DNA from: Nocardia carnea NBRC 14403
Lineage (GTDB): Bacteria; Actinomycetota; Actinomycetes; Mycobacteriales; Mycobacteriaceae
Direction of reading: 5' to 3'
Length of the DNA: 64,000 nucleotides
NCBI RefSeq assembly: GCF_000308515.1
Contig: NZ_BAFV01000120.1
Span: forward strand, 21,523-85,522
The notes under the pieces are model-generated. The model saw only the letters and a list, made by a program, of their open reading frames with translations, made no database searches and had not been told where the DNA came from. Of this stretch, positions 27,045 to 35,318 are shown piece by piece. The position numbers were made by a program, and so were the translations under genes. Numbering within the stretch: position 1 is the stretch's first letter; the number at the start of each line of letters is the position of its first letter.

Positions 27045-27962
27045 TCAGCGCGGCACATCGCCGGTGATGGCGACTCGCTCCATGACCCGCCGATGGGGGA
27101 AGTAGTCGCTGGCCGCATAATGCTGGGTCGCCCGGTTATCCCAGAAGGCAATGGAATTGGGCGCCCAACGGAAGCGGCACTGGAAATCCGGAACCTTCAC
27201 CTGATCGAACAGGTGGCGCAGCAGCTGCTGTCCTTCCACCGAATCGAGATCCGGGATATGCGTGGTGAACAGACTGTTCACGAACAATGTCTTGCGCCCC
27301 GTTTCCGGATGGACCCGAACAATCGGATGATGGACCGGTGGATAGGTCTCTTTCATCTGCTCGAGCCGGTCGGGATCCATTCCGCGGCCGAACGACGGGA
27401 CGAAATCGTGCACAGCGGTCAGCGTGTCGATCCGGCTTTTGATTTCATCGGAGAGGCAGTCGTAGGCATTGCCCATATCGGCCCACAATGTGTCACCGCC
27501 GGCCGGTGGGACCTCGAGTGCCCGCAGGACCGAACCCAGCGGCGGGCGCTGCTGCCAGGTGACGTCGACGTGCCAGATGTTCTCGGTTCCGGGATCGTCC
27601 TGGCTTCTTTCGAAATGCACTACTTCCGGCACATCACCTTGGGCGAGGAACGGGTGCACTTCCAGCGCACCCCAATGCTCGGCGAAGTCTCGATGCTGCG
27701 CCGGGGTGATGTCCTGGTCGCGGAAGAACAGCACCTTCCATTCCAGCAGCGCGCGGCGTAGTTCCTCGATCTGCGCCGCCTGCGGATCGCGAAGATCGAC
27801 CCCACTGACGGTGGCGCCGATATAAGGAGTCATCGGGTCGAGGTGCAGAGTTGTGTACGGCTCGGCCTCGTTATCGCTGACCGTGCGACGGAGCAGCCTG
27901 GGTCCGAATTCGATCGTGTGGTCACCTATCACCACCGTGCGGGACGATATCGTGCTGGTCAT
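27045..27962 (-). CDS. TauD/TfdA-family Fe(II)/2-oxoglutarate dioxygenase (alkylsulfatase or sulfonate type)
   Basis: A 305-residue dioxygenase that hydroxylates carbon next to sulfur-containing groups to release sulfite or sulfate in related enzymes. The iron facial triad is visible: His and Asp in WHVDVTW, and the distal His region in DNRATQHYAASDY, with an Arg (HRRVMERV) that binds 2-oxoglutarate. LHLDPMTPYIGATVSGVDLRDP is the family N-terminal block. It overlaps the TetR stop by 4 nt (ATGA) and is followed 3 bp later by FGE. Context suggests an alkyl/aryl sulfate or sulfonate as substrate, but the exact substrate is inferred only. Confidence 0.88.
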   Translation of the reverse strand: MTSTISSRTVVIGDHTIEFGPRLLRRTVSDNEAEPYTTLHLDPMTPYIGATVSGVDLRDPQAAQIEELRRALLEWKVLFFRDQDITPAQHRDFAEHWGALEVHPFLAQGDVPEVVHFERSQDDPGTENIWHVDVTWQQRPPLGSVLRALEVPPAGGDTLWADMGNAYDCLSDEIKSRIDTLTAVHDFVPSFGRGMDPDRLEQMKETYPPVHHPIVRVHPETGRKTLFVNSLFTTHIPDLDSVEGQQLLRHLFDQVKVPDFQCRFRWAPNSIAFWDNRATQHYAASDYFPHRRVMERVAITGDVPR

Positions 27963-28588
27963 GGCGCTCCTGTCCGGTCTGCGAGCAGCGCGCCCACAGC
28001 CATATCGATCAGGTGGTCGACGGTGTCGTCGAAGCTCGCGAGTTGGGGAAGCCCTTCGGCTCGGCGCTGTTCGACAAGGGCGAGCGCCGAGATGGTCATG
28101 TTCAACATCAGGTCGATTCGGGTCAGGGCCACCCGCCGTGGCAGGTGCCCGAGTGCGTCGATGAGCTTGTGGACGATTTCCCGGCCGGCGTCCTGGACCT
28201 CACCGAGTTCGGGCAGGGTGAAATCCACCGACGGTGACACGCGGGCAAGAAAGCGTGCGTAGTAACTTCCGTCCGGGGTCTGCGCGAGAAACTCGGTGAG
28301 AGGCCGGATCTCGGCCTCGACAAGGGCGCGGACATCACCTTCCCGACCGGCCCGTTCGACATTGTCGAGATAGGCACGCCGGACCTCGTTGATGGTGTGC
28401 ATACGAAAACGAAAGATCGCCAAAAGAAGCCCTTCCCGGCTTCCGAAGTGGTATTGCACCGCCGAGTTGTTGCGATGCCCGGCAGCAGCCGCGATATCGC
28501 GCATCGACACCCCCTCGAGCCCATGTGCGGCATAGAGCTGTTCGGCCGCCTCGAGGAGGGCTTGGCGTGAATCGACTGCCGATGACAT
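27959..28588 (-). CDS. TetR-family repressor of the sulfatase locus
   Basis: A 209-residue TetR regulator: N-terminal helix-turn-helix (about 9-55; RQALLEAAEQLYAAHGLEGVSMRDIAAAAG) with the usual YHFGSREGLL third-helix end, and a mostly helical ligand domain. I chose the ATG at 28588; a TTG-initiated frame from 28624 is less likely. A 13-bp palindrome 35 bp upstream and a 19-bp one further on are candidate operators in the shared promoter region with the divergent MFS gene. It overlaps tauD, so it is the first gene of tetR-tauD-FGE. Confidence 0.88.
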   Translation of the reverse strand: MSSAVDSRQALLEAAEQLYAAHGLEGVSMRDIAAAAGHRNNSAVQYHFGSREGLLLAIFRFRMHTINEVRRAYLDNVERAGREGDVRALVEAEIRPLTEFLAQTPDGSYYARFLARVSPSVDFTLPELGEVQDAGREIVHKLIDALGHLPRRVALTRIDLMLNMTISALALVEQRRAEGLPQLASFDDTVDHLIDMAVGALLADRTGAP

Positions 28589-28622
28589 GGGGCCACGATA
28601 AGCGACCGGAACCGGTGCCGTC

Positions 28623-28635
28623 AAGACACTGTCTT
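28623..28635. promoter_or_regulatory. Palindrome upstream of tetR, candidate TetR operator
   Basis: AAGACACTGTCTT: perfect 6-bp arms around one base, 35 bp upstream of the chosen tetR start and 250 bp upstream of the MFS start. Its size and place fit an autorepressor site. Confidence 0.5.
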
Positions 28636-28706
28636 AAATCGCCGGAGGACCTGTCGGGCAATTACTTTCGAAACGATTCGGCTCGTGCGAATAACCCCGA
28701 GAGAGA

Positions 28707-28725
28707 GGTCCCGCTCAGCGGGACC
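28707..28725. promoter_or_regulatory. Second perfect palindrome in the tetR-MFS intergenic region
   Basis: GGTCCCGCT / AGCGGGACC, 9-bp arms around one central C. It lies in the 296-bp divergent region, 160 bp before the MFS gene. It could be an operator for another regulator or a transcript hairpin. Nothing else was recognised in 28589-28884. Confidence 0.4.
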
Positions 28726-28884
28726 CGATAGGCGGAGCGCGCAAATCCGTGATTACCGTCATACTTCGACATCATTCTCGGAGCCGACTCCGGCATCCGA
28801 ACCTCTCCCTGTGCGCGCCGACCTCCCGCCGCGAGCCACCGGCCTTCCTCGGTCCTCTGCCCATCCGAACAAAGGACACCCCTG

Positions 28885-30369
28885 GTGCACGAAATACCCC
28901 CACCGACCGCCGGTGCATCGAAACGGCGATTGTTCGCGATCCTCGCCGTCATCATCCTGTTCTCGGAAATAGCCACCTTCGAAATTCTGATGGTGTACCC
29001 GGCGGTGCCGCATATCGCCGAGGAGTTCGAGACCCTCGACGTGGCGTGGGTCATCTCCATCGTCACCCTCGCGGGCGCAACCCTCATGCCGCTGATCGGA
29101 AAGCTCGCGGACAAGGCCGGCAAGAAGCGCGTCATCATGGCGCTGACCGTCGTGTTCGTGCTGGGCTGCCTCATCAGTGCTATGGCACCGACTTTCGTTC
29201 TCATGCTCGTCGGCCGCGCAGCCCAGGGTGCACTGGTGGGCATCGTGGCGCTGTCCTACAGCCTCGTGCGCGACATCATGCCGCGCGATTTCGTGCCGAT
29301 CGCGCTGGGTGTGGTCGCGACAGGGATCGGGATGTCGGCTGTCGCCGGACCGTTCATCGCAGGCTGGCTGATCGACGGCTTCGGATTCCGGTCGGTGTTC
29401 TGGTTCCTGGCGATCTACGTCGCCGCGTTGATCCCGCTGTACGCGGCGGTGGTACCGGAAAGCCCGGTGCGCGCCGACCGCCCGGTCGACTACGTCGGCA
29501 CGGCACTGCTCGGCCCCGGCGTCGCTGTCCTGCTGATCGGCGTGAGCAAGGGATCGGCGTGGGGCTGGTCGTCCACAACGACCCTGGGGCTACTCGTCTC
29601 GGGTGTGCTCATGCTGGTGTTGTTCGTTGCGCGCCAGCGCACCGCGACCCACCCCCTCATCGACTTCACCATCCTGTTCGGTCGCCGATTCGGGCCTACC
29701 GTCCTGGCGGTCGCCTGCGTCGGGTACATGATGAACGCGCACGCCCTGATGATGCCCACGCTGCTGCAGACTCCGGCAGGGATCCCCGGCATCTCGTACG
29801 GGGCAGGCCTGACCGCCACGACGTATGCGCTGTGGACCTGTGCACTCGGGCTGTGCGCGATGCTCGCCGGGCCCCTCGGCGGCTACTGTGCCCGGAAATT
29901 CGGTCCGCGCCAGGTACTGCTGGCCTCCGGTGCACTGTTCGTGCTCGTGATGTTCCTCGGCGCCGGAATGCCGACCTCACTGATGCAGGTCGTGCTGATC
30001 AGTGCGCTTGCCGGCGTCGCAGTCGGCTTCCTGCATTCGTCCAACGCGAACCTGGTACAGGAAGCCCTCCCCTCCGAACAAAGCGGTGTGGGCTCCACGA
30101 TCGCCGGTGTCGGAATGCAGTTGACATCCGCGATTTCCGTAACGGTCACGGGTGCCGTCATGGCCGGCCAACTCGGCGATCCCGGTTCCGGCGGCCGGTC
30201 CGTGATGTATGCGGATTCGGCCTTCGGCTACGGATTCGGATCCGCCGCGCTCGTCGGCGCCGTCGGCATAGCGATCGCCCTGTCCATGAAGCACGGTCGC
30301 TCGCCGGCGACCGGCGGACTGCGCACACCGGAGGAGACCGCGGTGGTGCACCACGGCGAGCGTGTCTGA
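28885..30369 (+). CDS. MFS transporter (DHA2-like)
   Basis: Proton-driven transporter of 494 residues with about 14 hydrophobic helices. Conserved MFS parts include GKLADKAGKKRVIMA (motif A loop 2-3), the RAAQGALVG helix and GVVATGIGMSAVAGPFIAGWLID (motif C, typical of drug:H+ antiporters). GTG start after AAAGGACACC. It leads the plus-strand half of the sulfatase locus, with the arylsulfatase gene 56 bp downstream, so it may import a sulfated substrate or export a product; the motif C feature argues for export. Confidence 0.88.
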   Translation: MHEIPPPTAGASKRRLFAILAVIILFSEIATFEILMVYPAVPHIAEEFETLDVAWVISIVTLAGATLMPLIGKLADKAGKKRVIMALTVVFVLGCLISAMAPTFVLMLVGRAAQGALVGIVALSYSLVRDIMPRDFVPIALGVVATGIGMSAVAGPFIAGWLIDGFGFRSVFWFLAIYVAALIPLYAAVVPESPVRADRPVDYVGTALLGPGVAVLLIGVSKGSAWGWSSTTTLGLLVSGVLMLVLFVARQRTATHPLIDFTILFGRRFGPTVLAVACVGYMMNAHALMMPTLLQTPAGIPGISYGAGLTATTYALWTCALGLCAMLAGPLGGYCARKFGPRQVLLASGALFVLVMFLGAGMPTSLMQVVLISALAGVAVGFLHSSNANLVQEALPSEQSGVGSTIAGVGMQLTSAISVTVTGAVMAGQLGDPGSGGRSVMYADSAFGYGFGSAALVGAVGIAIALSMKHGRSPATGGLRTPEETAVVHHGERV

Positions 30370-30425
30370 CCACCGTCACCGAACGACCCCCTGCCCCCGG
30401 CATCAGAACGAAAAGGAATTCACCT

Positions 30426-32768
30426 ATGGACCGCCATTCGCTGCCGATCGTCACCCACACCCCGCAACCGGCAGCTGCCGTCGACTACCGCAGCCAGAGC
30501 CGACCCTTCCACCGCAGCGCCCCGGTCCGTCCGCCACAGGGGGCACCGAACATCCTGGTCATCATGATCGACGATGTCGGGTTCGGTGCAGCATCGGCCT
30601 TCGGCGGCCCCTGCCGGACACCGACGGCGGAGCGGCTCGCGGAAGAGGGGCTCGGGTACACGAGATTTCATACGACCGCATTGTGTTCCCCGACCCGCGC
30701 CGCAATGCTCACCGGCCGCAATCACCACTCCGTAGGGATGGGGGTGATATCCGAAATGGCCAGTGCCGCGCCGGGCTACAACGGCACCCGGCCCGCATCG
30801 GCGGCGACGGTGGCCCGGATTCTGCAGGGCAACGGGTATGCGACGGGCGCGTTCGGCAAAATGCACCAGACACCCGCCTGGGAGATCACGCCGGTGGGTC
30901 CGTTCGACCGATGGCCGTGCCGGGAAGGCTTCGATAAGTTCTACGGATTCCTCGGTGCCGAATCCGACCAGTTCAATCCTGTCCTCTACGAGGATTTCAC
31001 CGTCGTCGAACCACCTCGCAGCGCCGAGGACGGATACCACCTCTCCGAGGATCTGGTGGATCGCGCGGTCGCGTGGATCGAGGGCGTGAACGCGGTAGAC
31101 GCCGACAAACCCTGGTTCTGTTATCTACCGTTCGGCGCTTGTCACGCCCCGCTGCAGGTGCCCGACGAGTACCTCGGCAAATACCGGGGCGAATTCGATC
31201 ACGGCTGGGATCGGCAACGTGAGATCACGTTGGAGCGGCAGAAGCGCCTGGGTGTCGTACCGGAGGATACGGTGCTGGCCCCGTGGGCGCCGGGGCTTCC
31301 CCACTGGGATTCGCTGGACGAGAAGCAGCGGAAGGCTTCCGCGCGACTGATGGAACTGTACGCGGCCTTCCTCGAACACACCGACGACCAGGTCGGCAGG
31401 CTCGTCGACCGGATCGAGGAACTGGGCGCGCTCGACAACACTCTGGTGCTGTACATGCTCGGTGACAACGGTGCGTCGGCCGAAGGTGGTGTGGAGGGGT
31501 CGTTCAATTACCTTGCGGGTCTCAACGGGTGCGAGAGCACGACCGAGGACATCCTCGACCGTTTCGACGAACTCGGCACTCCGACGAGCTATGCGCACTA
31601 CCCCGCGGCGTGGGCGCTGGCCCTGGACACGCCCTACCAGTGGGCCAAGCAGGTCGCGTCACACTACGGCGGCACCCGCAACGGGTTGATCGTGCGGTGG
31701 CCCGCCGGTATCGCCGAACGCGGCGGGCTACGGCATCAGTGGCACCACTGCGTCGATCTCACGCCCACCATTCTCGAGGCAGCCGGAGTACCGGCGCCAC
31801 ATACCGTCGACGGTGTCGCCCAGATGCCCATGGAAGGTGTGGCGATGAACTACACCTTCGACGATGCCGCGGCCGAGGACAGACACACCACCCAGTACTT
31901 CGAGATCTTCGGCAACCGCGGCATCTATCACGAGGGGTGGACAGCGGTCACCGCTCACCGCGCGCCCTGGCTCATGGCGACCGCGGGCGTGGAACTCCCC
32001 GAGCTCGACGAAGACCGGTGGGAGCTCTACGACACACGGACCGACTGGTCCCAGGCCCGCGATCTCGCGGCCGAGCACCCGGAGGTCCTGGCCCGGTTGA
32101 AGCAGCTCTTCCTCGTCGAGGCCGCCAAGTATCAGGTGCTCCCGCTCGACGACCGCACCGCCGGGCGGCACACCCGGGGGAACCGCCCACCGCACCCGTT
32201 CGAGGGCCGCACGAGCATCACCCTGTATCCCCATATGCAGGGCCTGGTGGAGAAGGCGGCACCGTCGTTCTTCAACCGATCGTTCAGGCTCACCGCACGG
32301 ATCGACAGCGACGGTTCACCGTGCGAAGGCATGCTGGCCGGGATCGGGGGACGATTCGGCGGCTTCGCATTGTATGTACTCGATGCGAAACCGGTGTTCT
32401 GCTACAACTTCTGCGCCCGCGAACACACCTTTGTGCGTGCGCCGCAACGCCTTCCGGCCGGGCGAAGCGAGGTGGCGCTGCACTTCGATTACGACGGCGG
32501 CGGAATCGGGAAGGGCGCCATCGTGACACTGTTCGTCGATGGCGTGAAAGCCGCGGAGGAACATATCGAACGCACCGCACGGGCGATCTTCTCCATGAAC
32601 GAGCAACTCGACATCGGCGTGGACAGAGGAAGCCCCGTGACGGAGGAGATCGCGCGTAGCGGCAAGTTCTCCTTCACCGGCAAACTGCACGAGGTCCGGA
32701 TCAACCTGTCGCGGGGCGGCGGTGTCCCCGAGTCCGAGCGCCGGAAGGTGGAGTTGGCGACACACTGA
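30426..32768 (+). CDS. Arylsulfatase, type I (formylglycine-dependent)
   Basis: Hydrolyses sulfate esters. The 780-residue protein carries the sulfatase signature CSPTRAAMLTGR with Cys87, the residue converted to formylglycine. Calcium ligands are Asp49-Asp50 (IMIDDVGFG) and the GDNGASAEGG segment; catalytic basic residues sit in FGKMHQTP and SHYGGTRNG. Its length and the C-terminal jelly-roll-like region (about 590-780) match the large Pseudomonas AtsA-like or choline-type group seen in mycobacteria. No signal peptide is seen, so it is probably cytoplasmic and matured by the nearby FGE. ATG 30426 follows AAAAGGAAT. Confidence 0.93.
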   Translation: MDRHSLPIVTHTPQPAAAVDYRSQSRPFHRSAPVRPPQGAPNILVIMIDDVGFGAASAFGGPCRTPTAERLAEEGLGYTRFHTTALCSPTRAAMLTGRNHHSVGMGVISEMASAAPGYNGTRPASAATVARILQGNGYATGAFGKMHQTPAWEITPVGPFDRWPCREGFDKFYGFLGAESDQFNPVLYEDFTVVEPPRSAEDGYHLSEDLVDRAVAWIEGVNAVDADKPWFCYLPFGACHAPLQVPDEYLGKYRGEFDHGWDRQREITLERQKRLGVVPEDTVLAPWAPGLPHWDSLDEKQRKASARLMELYAAFLEHTDDQVGRLVDRIEELGALDNTLVLYMLGDNGASAEGGVEGSFNYLAGLNGCESTTEDILDRFDELGTPTSYAHYPAAWALALDTPYQWAKQVASHYGGTRNGLIVRWPAGIAERGGLRHQWHHCVDLTPTILEAAGVPAPHTVDGVAQMPMEGVAMNYTFDDAAAEDRHTTQYFEIFGNRGIYHEGWTAVTAHRAPWLMATAGVELPELDEDRWELYDTRTDWSQARDLAAEHPEVLARLKQLFLVEAAKYQVLPLDDRTAGRHTRGNRPPHPFEGRTSITLYPHMQGLVEKAAPSFFNRSFRLTARIDSDGSPCEGMLAGIGGRFGGFALYVLDAKPVFCYNFCAREHTFVRAPQRLPAGRSEVALHFDYDGGGIGKGAIVTLFVDGVKAAEEHIERTARAIFSMNEQLDIGVDRGSPVTEEIARSGKFSFTGKLHEVRINLSRGGGVPESERRKVELATH

Positions 32769-32792
32769 ACCGCACCGTGCGCGCTACCGCGA

Positions 32793-32826
32793 CCAGGTGA
32801 GCAGTCCGCTGCGACCGCTCACCTGG
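32793..32826 (+). terminator. Hairpin after the arylsulfatase gene
   Basis: Perfect 10-bp arms CCAGGTGAGC / GCTCACCTGG with a 14-nt loop, 24 bp after the stop codon. No U-tract. It separates the sulfatase locus from the DUF202 pair. Confidence 0.55.
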
Positions 32827-32879
32827 CGGCGGGAAATCCACGGATGCCGCCAGCTGTGCACAACGTCGAGGAAACTCAG

Positions 32880-33305
32880 ATGCCTCCGCTGTCCGGGCAC
32901 GAGCCCGACCACGTCCCTTCCGACCCGCAGGTCACCCGGCCCGCAACTACTCGGCGGTGGCGGCCGAGCGCACTGCGGGCCGGCACCGACCCCGACCCCC
33001 GCTTCAGTCTCGCCAACGAGCGCACCTTCCTCGCCTGGATCCGGACCGCCCTCGGTGCCGTCGCTGCGGCGCTTGCACTGGAAGCACTTGCCGGCCGGAC
33101 CGATTCGGTATCGACCCACCGAATGACGATCGTGGCGTTGCTCGTCTTCGCCGTCCTGCTGACCGCCGTCGCACTGGCCCGCTGGTTTCGGATCGAAATC
33201 GCGATGCGCACCGGCCGGCCGCTACCGTTGCCCGGCATCGTGCTTCTCATGGCGGTATTCGCCGTCGTCTGCGCAGCAACCGTCGCGGCGCAGACTCTTC
33301 TATGA
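32880..33305 (+). CDS. DUF202 membrane protein (YidH-like), first of pair
   Basis: A 141-residue protein with the DUF202 signature NERTFLAWIRTALGAVAAALALEAL, which forms the first helix, followed by two more helices (about 80-102 and 115-138). The N-terminal 35 residues are polar and disordered. I chose ATG 32880 because CGAGGAA lies 6 nt upstream; ATG 32844 is in frame but lacks a site. It overlaps the second DUF202 gene by 4 nt. The molecular role of DUF202 proteins is poorly known. Confidence 0.82.
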   Translation: MPPLSGHEPDHVPSDPQVTRPATTRRWRPSALRAGTDPDPRFSLANERTFLAWIRTALGAVAAALALEALAGRTDSVSTHRMTIVALLVFAVLLTAVALARWFRIEIAMRTGRPLPLPGIVLLMAVFAVVCAATVAAQTLL

Positions 33306-33667
33306 AGAGGCAGCAATCGACACCGGGCGAGGACACCGCGGTCGATGTCCACGACGATGCCGGGTTACAACCGGAGCGGACCACGCTCGCCTGGGTCCGC
33401 ACGGCCGCTCTCGCAGTAGCCGTGTGCCTCCTGTTCATCCGCACAGTTCCGGGCCCCGGCGTTCTCGTCGTCGGGCTGGCTGCCGCCGCCGCGCTTCCCG
33501 CTCTGGCCATACTGGCCACGGCTCGACGCCACCACCGGCTGCGCGTGCGCGAGTTCGTCGACGGCCGCGCACCGATACACCTCGTTCCTGCACTCGCCGT
33601 GAGCATCGAGGTCGTCCTGCTCGCCTGCGCGGCGGCATCACTGCTGGTGACACAGTGTTCGGGATAG
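33302..33667 (+). CDS. DUF202 membrane protein, second of pair
   Basis: A 121-residue protein with a related but shorter DUF202 motif (QPERTTLAWVRTAALAVAVCLL), then two helices (about 50-70 and 98-117). The ATGA overlap with the preceding gene implies the pair is co-translated and may form a hetero-oligomer. A strong hairpin terminator follows 60 bp downstream. Confidence 0.82.
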   Translation: MKRQQSTPGEDTAVDVHDDAGLQPERTTLAWVRTAALAVAVCLLFIRTVPGPGVLVVGLAAAAALPALAILATARRHHRLRVREFVDGRAPIHLVPALAVSIEVVLLACAAASLLVTQCSG

Positions 33668-33727
33668 CGACGGCCTCCGGAAGGGCGGGAGTAGGCCGAC
33701 CGTGCCCGGCGGTGGTTTGTGTGTGCC

Positions 33728-33755
33728 GGCCGGGGCGGTGTGAGCCGCCCCGGCC
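33728..33755 (+). terminator. Strong GC hairpin terminator after the DUF202 pair
   Basis: Perfect 11-bp arms GGCCGGGGCGG / CCGCCCCGGCC with a 6-nt loop, 60 bp after the stop. A weaker outer pairing (CCCGGCGGTGG with CCACCGGG) flanks it. Confidence 0.7.
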
Positions 33756-33820
33756 ACCGGGTCGGGCTTGCCGGGTCCCCCAAGCCGTTCGCTTCCCGGG
33801 CTTCGGTTCCGGGCCGTCAG

Positions 33821-33991
33821 CGTCACCCGGTGCTCGCCGCAATCTCCGGATGGTCGCTGTTCAGCGAGGGCATCCTGGCGTTCACGGAGGCCGAGGACGT
33901 CGCCCCAGATGAGCTACAGGCGCAGATGGCGGAACTCTTGGCGACCATTATCGAGCTCCCCCAGTTCGCACCCGGCCGCCCCGGATCATGA
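33821..33991 (+). pseudogene. Remnant of a TetR-family C-terminal domain
   Basis: An in-frame stretch from RHPVLAAISGWSLFSEGILAF through APDELQAQMAELLATIIELP to a stop matches the last two helices of TetR ligand-binding domains (the pattern xxRxAxxGWxxFxE, then DxLxxLLxxxLxxxL). No helix-turn-helix or other coding part precedes it; upstream is the DUF202 terminator. So this is a 5'-deleted fragment of about 50 codons. It lies in a 600-bp gap (33668-34274) that otherwise holds only the terminator and the epimerase fragment. Confidence 0.5.
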
Positions 33992-34039
33992 TGTCGCAGG
34001 CACCGGGCGGACTGTAACTCGAACAAAGAACACCGGGCG

Positions 34040-34117
34040 TCATAGACCGGCCTGCCGCAGCGCGACATGGATATGGGACCCGATGAAACCGGCCGCGCCG
34101 GTCAGCAGTACTCGCAC
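34040..34117 (-). pseudogene. Remnant of an NAD-dependent epimerase/dehydratase N-terminus
   Basis: Twenty-five codons from a GTG give VRVLLTGAAGFIGSHIHVAL followed by RQAGL and a TGA. This is the first beta strand, the TGxxGxxG NAD-binding loop and first helix of an extended SDR epimerase, cut exactly where the second strand should begin. No continuation is visible in any minus-strand frame downstream. It must be a truncated gene. Such epimerases often neighbour GT2/DUF2064 operons like that at 20900-22877, so it may have been moved here by rearrangement (inference). Confidence 0.6.
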
Positions 34118-34274
34118 GCTGCCGATCCTGCCTGCTTCCCCACGGGCCCCGGAAGAACCACCGCGGGGTGTCACTGTTTCGTCAGATATCCGCTGCGAAC
34201 ACCGCCGGAACTTGACCTCAATAATGGTTCATGTTCCAGACTGGTCCGGGAACAGCGAACCGAGGAGGCTCACC

Positions 34275-35276
34275 GTGCAGGCAGTGCTGGTCAAGGAATT
34301 CGGCGCACCGGACGTGCTCGAACTACAGGAGATCCCGGCACCGGAGCCGGGTCCCGGTCAGGTCCTGGTGGATGTCGCCGCGGCCGATGTGATGTTCCTC
34401 GATACCCGGCTGCGGTCGGGCTGGGGTACCGATTTCTTCCCGGTCCGGCCGCCGTACATTCCGGGCGGCGCGATCGGCGGGACCGTCCGCGCGGCCGGCT
34501 CCGGTGTCGATACCGCCTGGCTGGGCCACCGGGTCGCGACCTGCACGGCGACCAGCGGAATCGGAGGCGGCCTGCCCGTCGGCGGATACGCCGAACAGGC
34601 ACTCGCGGCAGCCGGAACGCTCACCGAGATTCCGGACGGGGTGAGCCTCGACCAGGCCACCGCACTGGTCCACGACGGCCATACCGCGCTCGCCGTCTTC
34701 GATCGCGCCGCGGTGCGGCCGGGTGATCCGGTGCTGATCACCGCGGCGGCGGGCGGACTGGGCACCCTGCTGATCCAGCTGGCCCGGCAGGCCGGTGCGC
34801 AGGTGATCGCGGCGGCCCGCGGCACGACGAAACTTGCGCTCACCGAACGCCTCGGCGCACATACCGCCATCGATTACTCGGAACCGGGCTGGACCGACCG
34901 CGTTCTTGCCGCGACGGCCGGCCGGGCCCCCCATGTGGTACTCGATGGCGCGGGCGGGCATCTGGGCGATGCCGCACTCGCGATCACCGCCGGCGGTGGG
35001 CGGTTCATCGGCTACGGGGCGGCGGCCGGCGAATTCGCCGGATCAGCCTCGGCGGACGCCCGGCAACGCGGTGTCGAGGTGATAGGTCTGCACGACCTGA
35101 ACAACACCGGTGACGATGATCGTGCCGCACACGCCGCGCGCATCCTCGATGCGGTCGCGACCGGCGCGATCGAGGTAGTGATCGGTCAGGCCTATCCGCT
35201 GGCGGAGGCCGCCCGGTCGCACGCCGCCATCGAAGCTCGCACCGCCCTGGGTCGCACCCTGCTGCGCATCGGCTGA
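34275..35276 (+). CDS. Zinc-independent quinone oxidoreductase / MDR-family reductase
   Basis: A 333-residue NADPH-dependent reductase of the medium-chain dehydrogenase/reductase superfamily (quinone oxidoreductase-like). The N-terminal GroES-like fold has the EIPAPEPGPGQVLVDVAAADV block. The cofactor site reads ITAAAGGLGTLLIQLARQAGAQVIAAA (AAxGGxGxxxxQ). The ligand pattern for catalytic or structural zinc is absent. GTG start at 34275, preceded by GAGGAGGCTCACC. It converges on the SRPBCC gene, with a shared hairpin at 35285. Confidence 0.9.
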   Translation: MQAVLVKEFGAPDVLELQEIPAPEPGPGQVLVDVAAADVMFLDTRLRSGWGTDFFPVRPPYIPGGAIGGTVRAAGSGVDTAWLGHRVATCTATSGIGGGLPVGGYAEQALAAAGTLTEIPDGVSLDQATALVHDGHTALAVFDRAAVRPGDPVLITAAAGGLGTLLIQLARQAGAQVIAAARGTTKLALTERLGAHTAIDYSEPGWTDRVLAATAGRAPHVVLDGAGGHLGDAALAITAGGGRFIGYGAAAGEFAGSASADARQRGVEVIGLHDLNNTGDDDRAAHAARILDAVATGAIEVVIGQAYPLAEAARSHAAIEARTALGRTLLRIG

Positions 35277-35284
35277 CCGGCCGC

Positions 35285-35318
35285 CTACACCGAGGTCGCG
35301 TCGACGGCCTCGGTGTAG
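35285..35318. terminator. Bidirectional hairpin between oxidoreductase and SRPBCC genes
   Basis: Perfect 11-bp arms CTACACCGAGG / CCTCGGTGTAG with a 12-nt loop, beginning 8 bp after the oxidoreductase stop. On the minus strand the stem is formed by the last codons and stop of the SRPBCC gene. Confidence 0.65.

Noticed and set aside
28749..30425. Long plus-strand frame upstream of and continuous with the arylsulfatase
   Set aside because: It is an out-of-frame shadow of the MFS gene; the arylsulfatase starts at ATG 30426 with its own ribosome-binding site.
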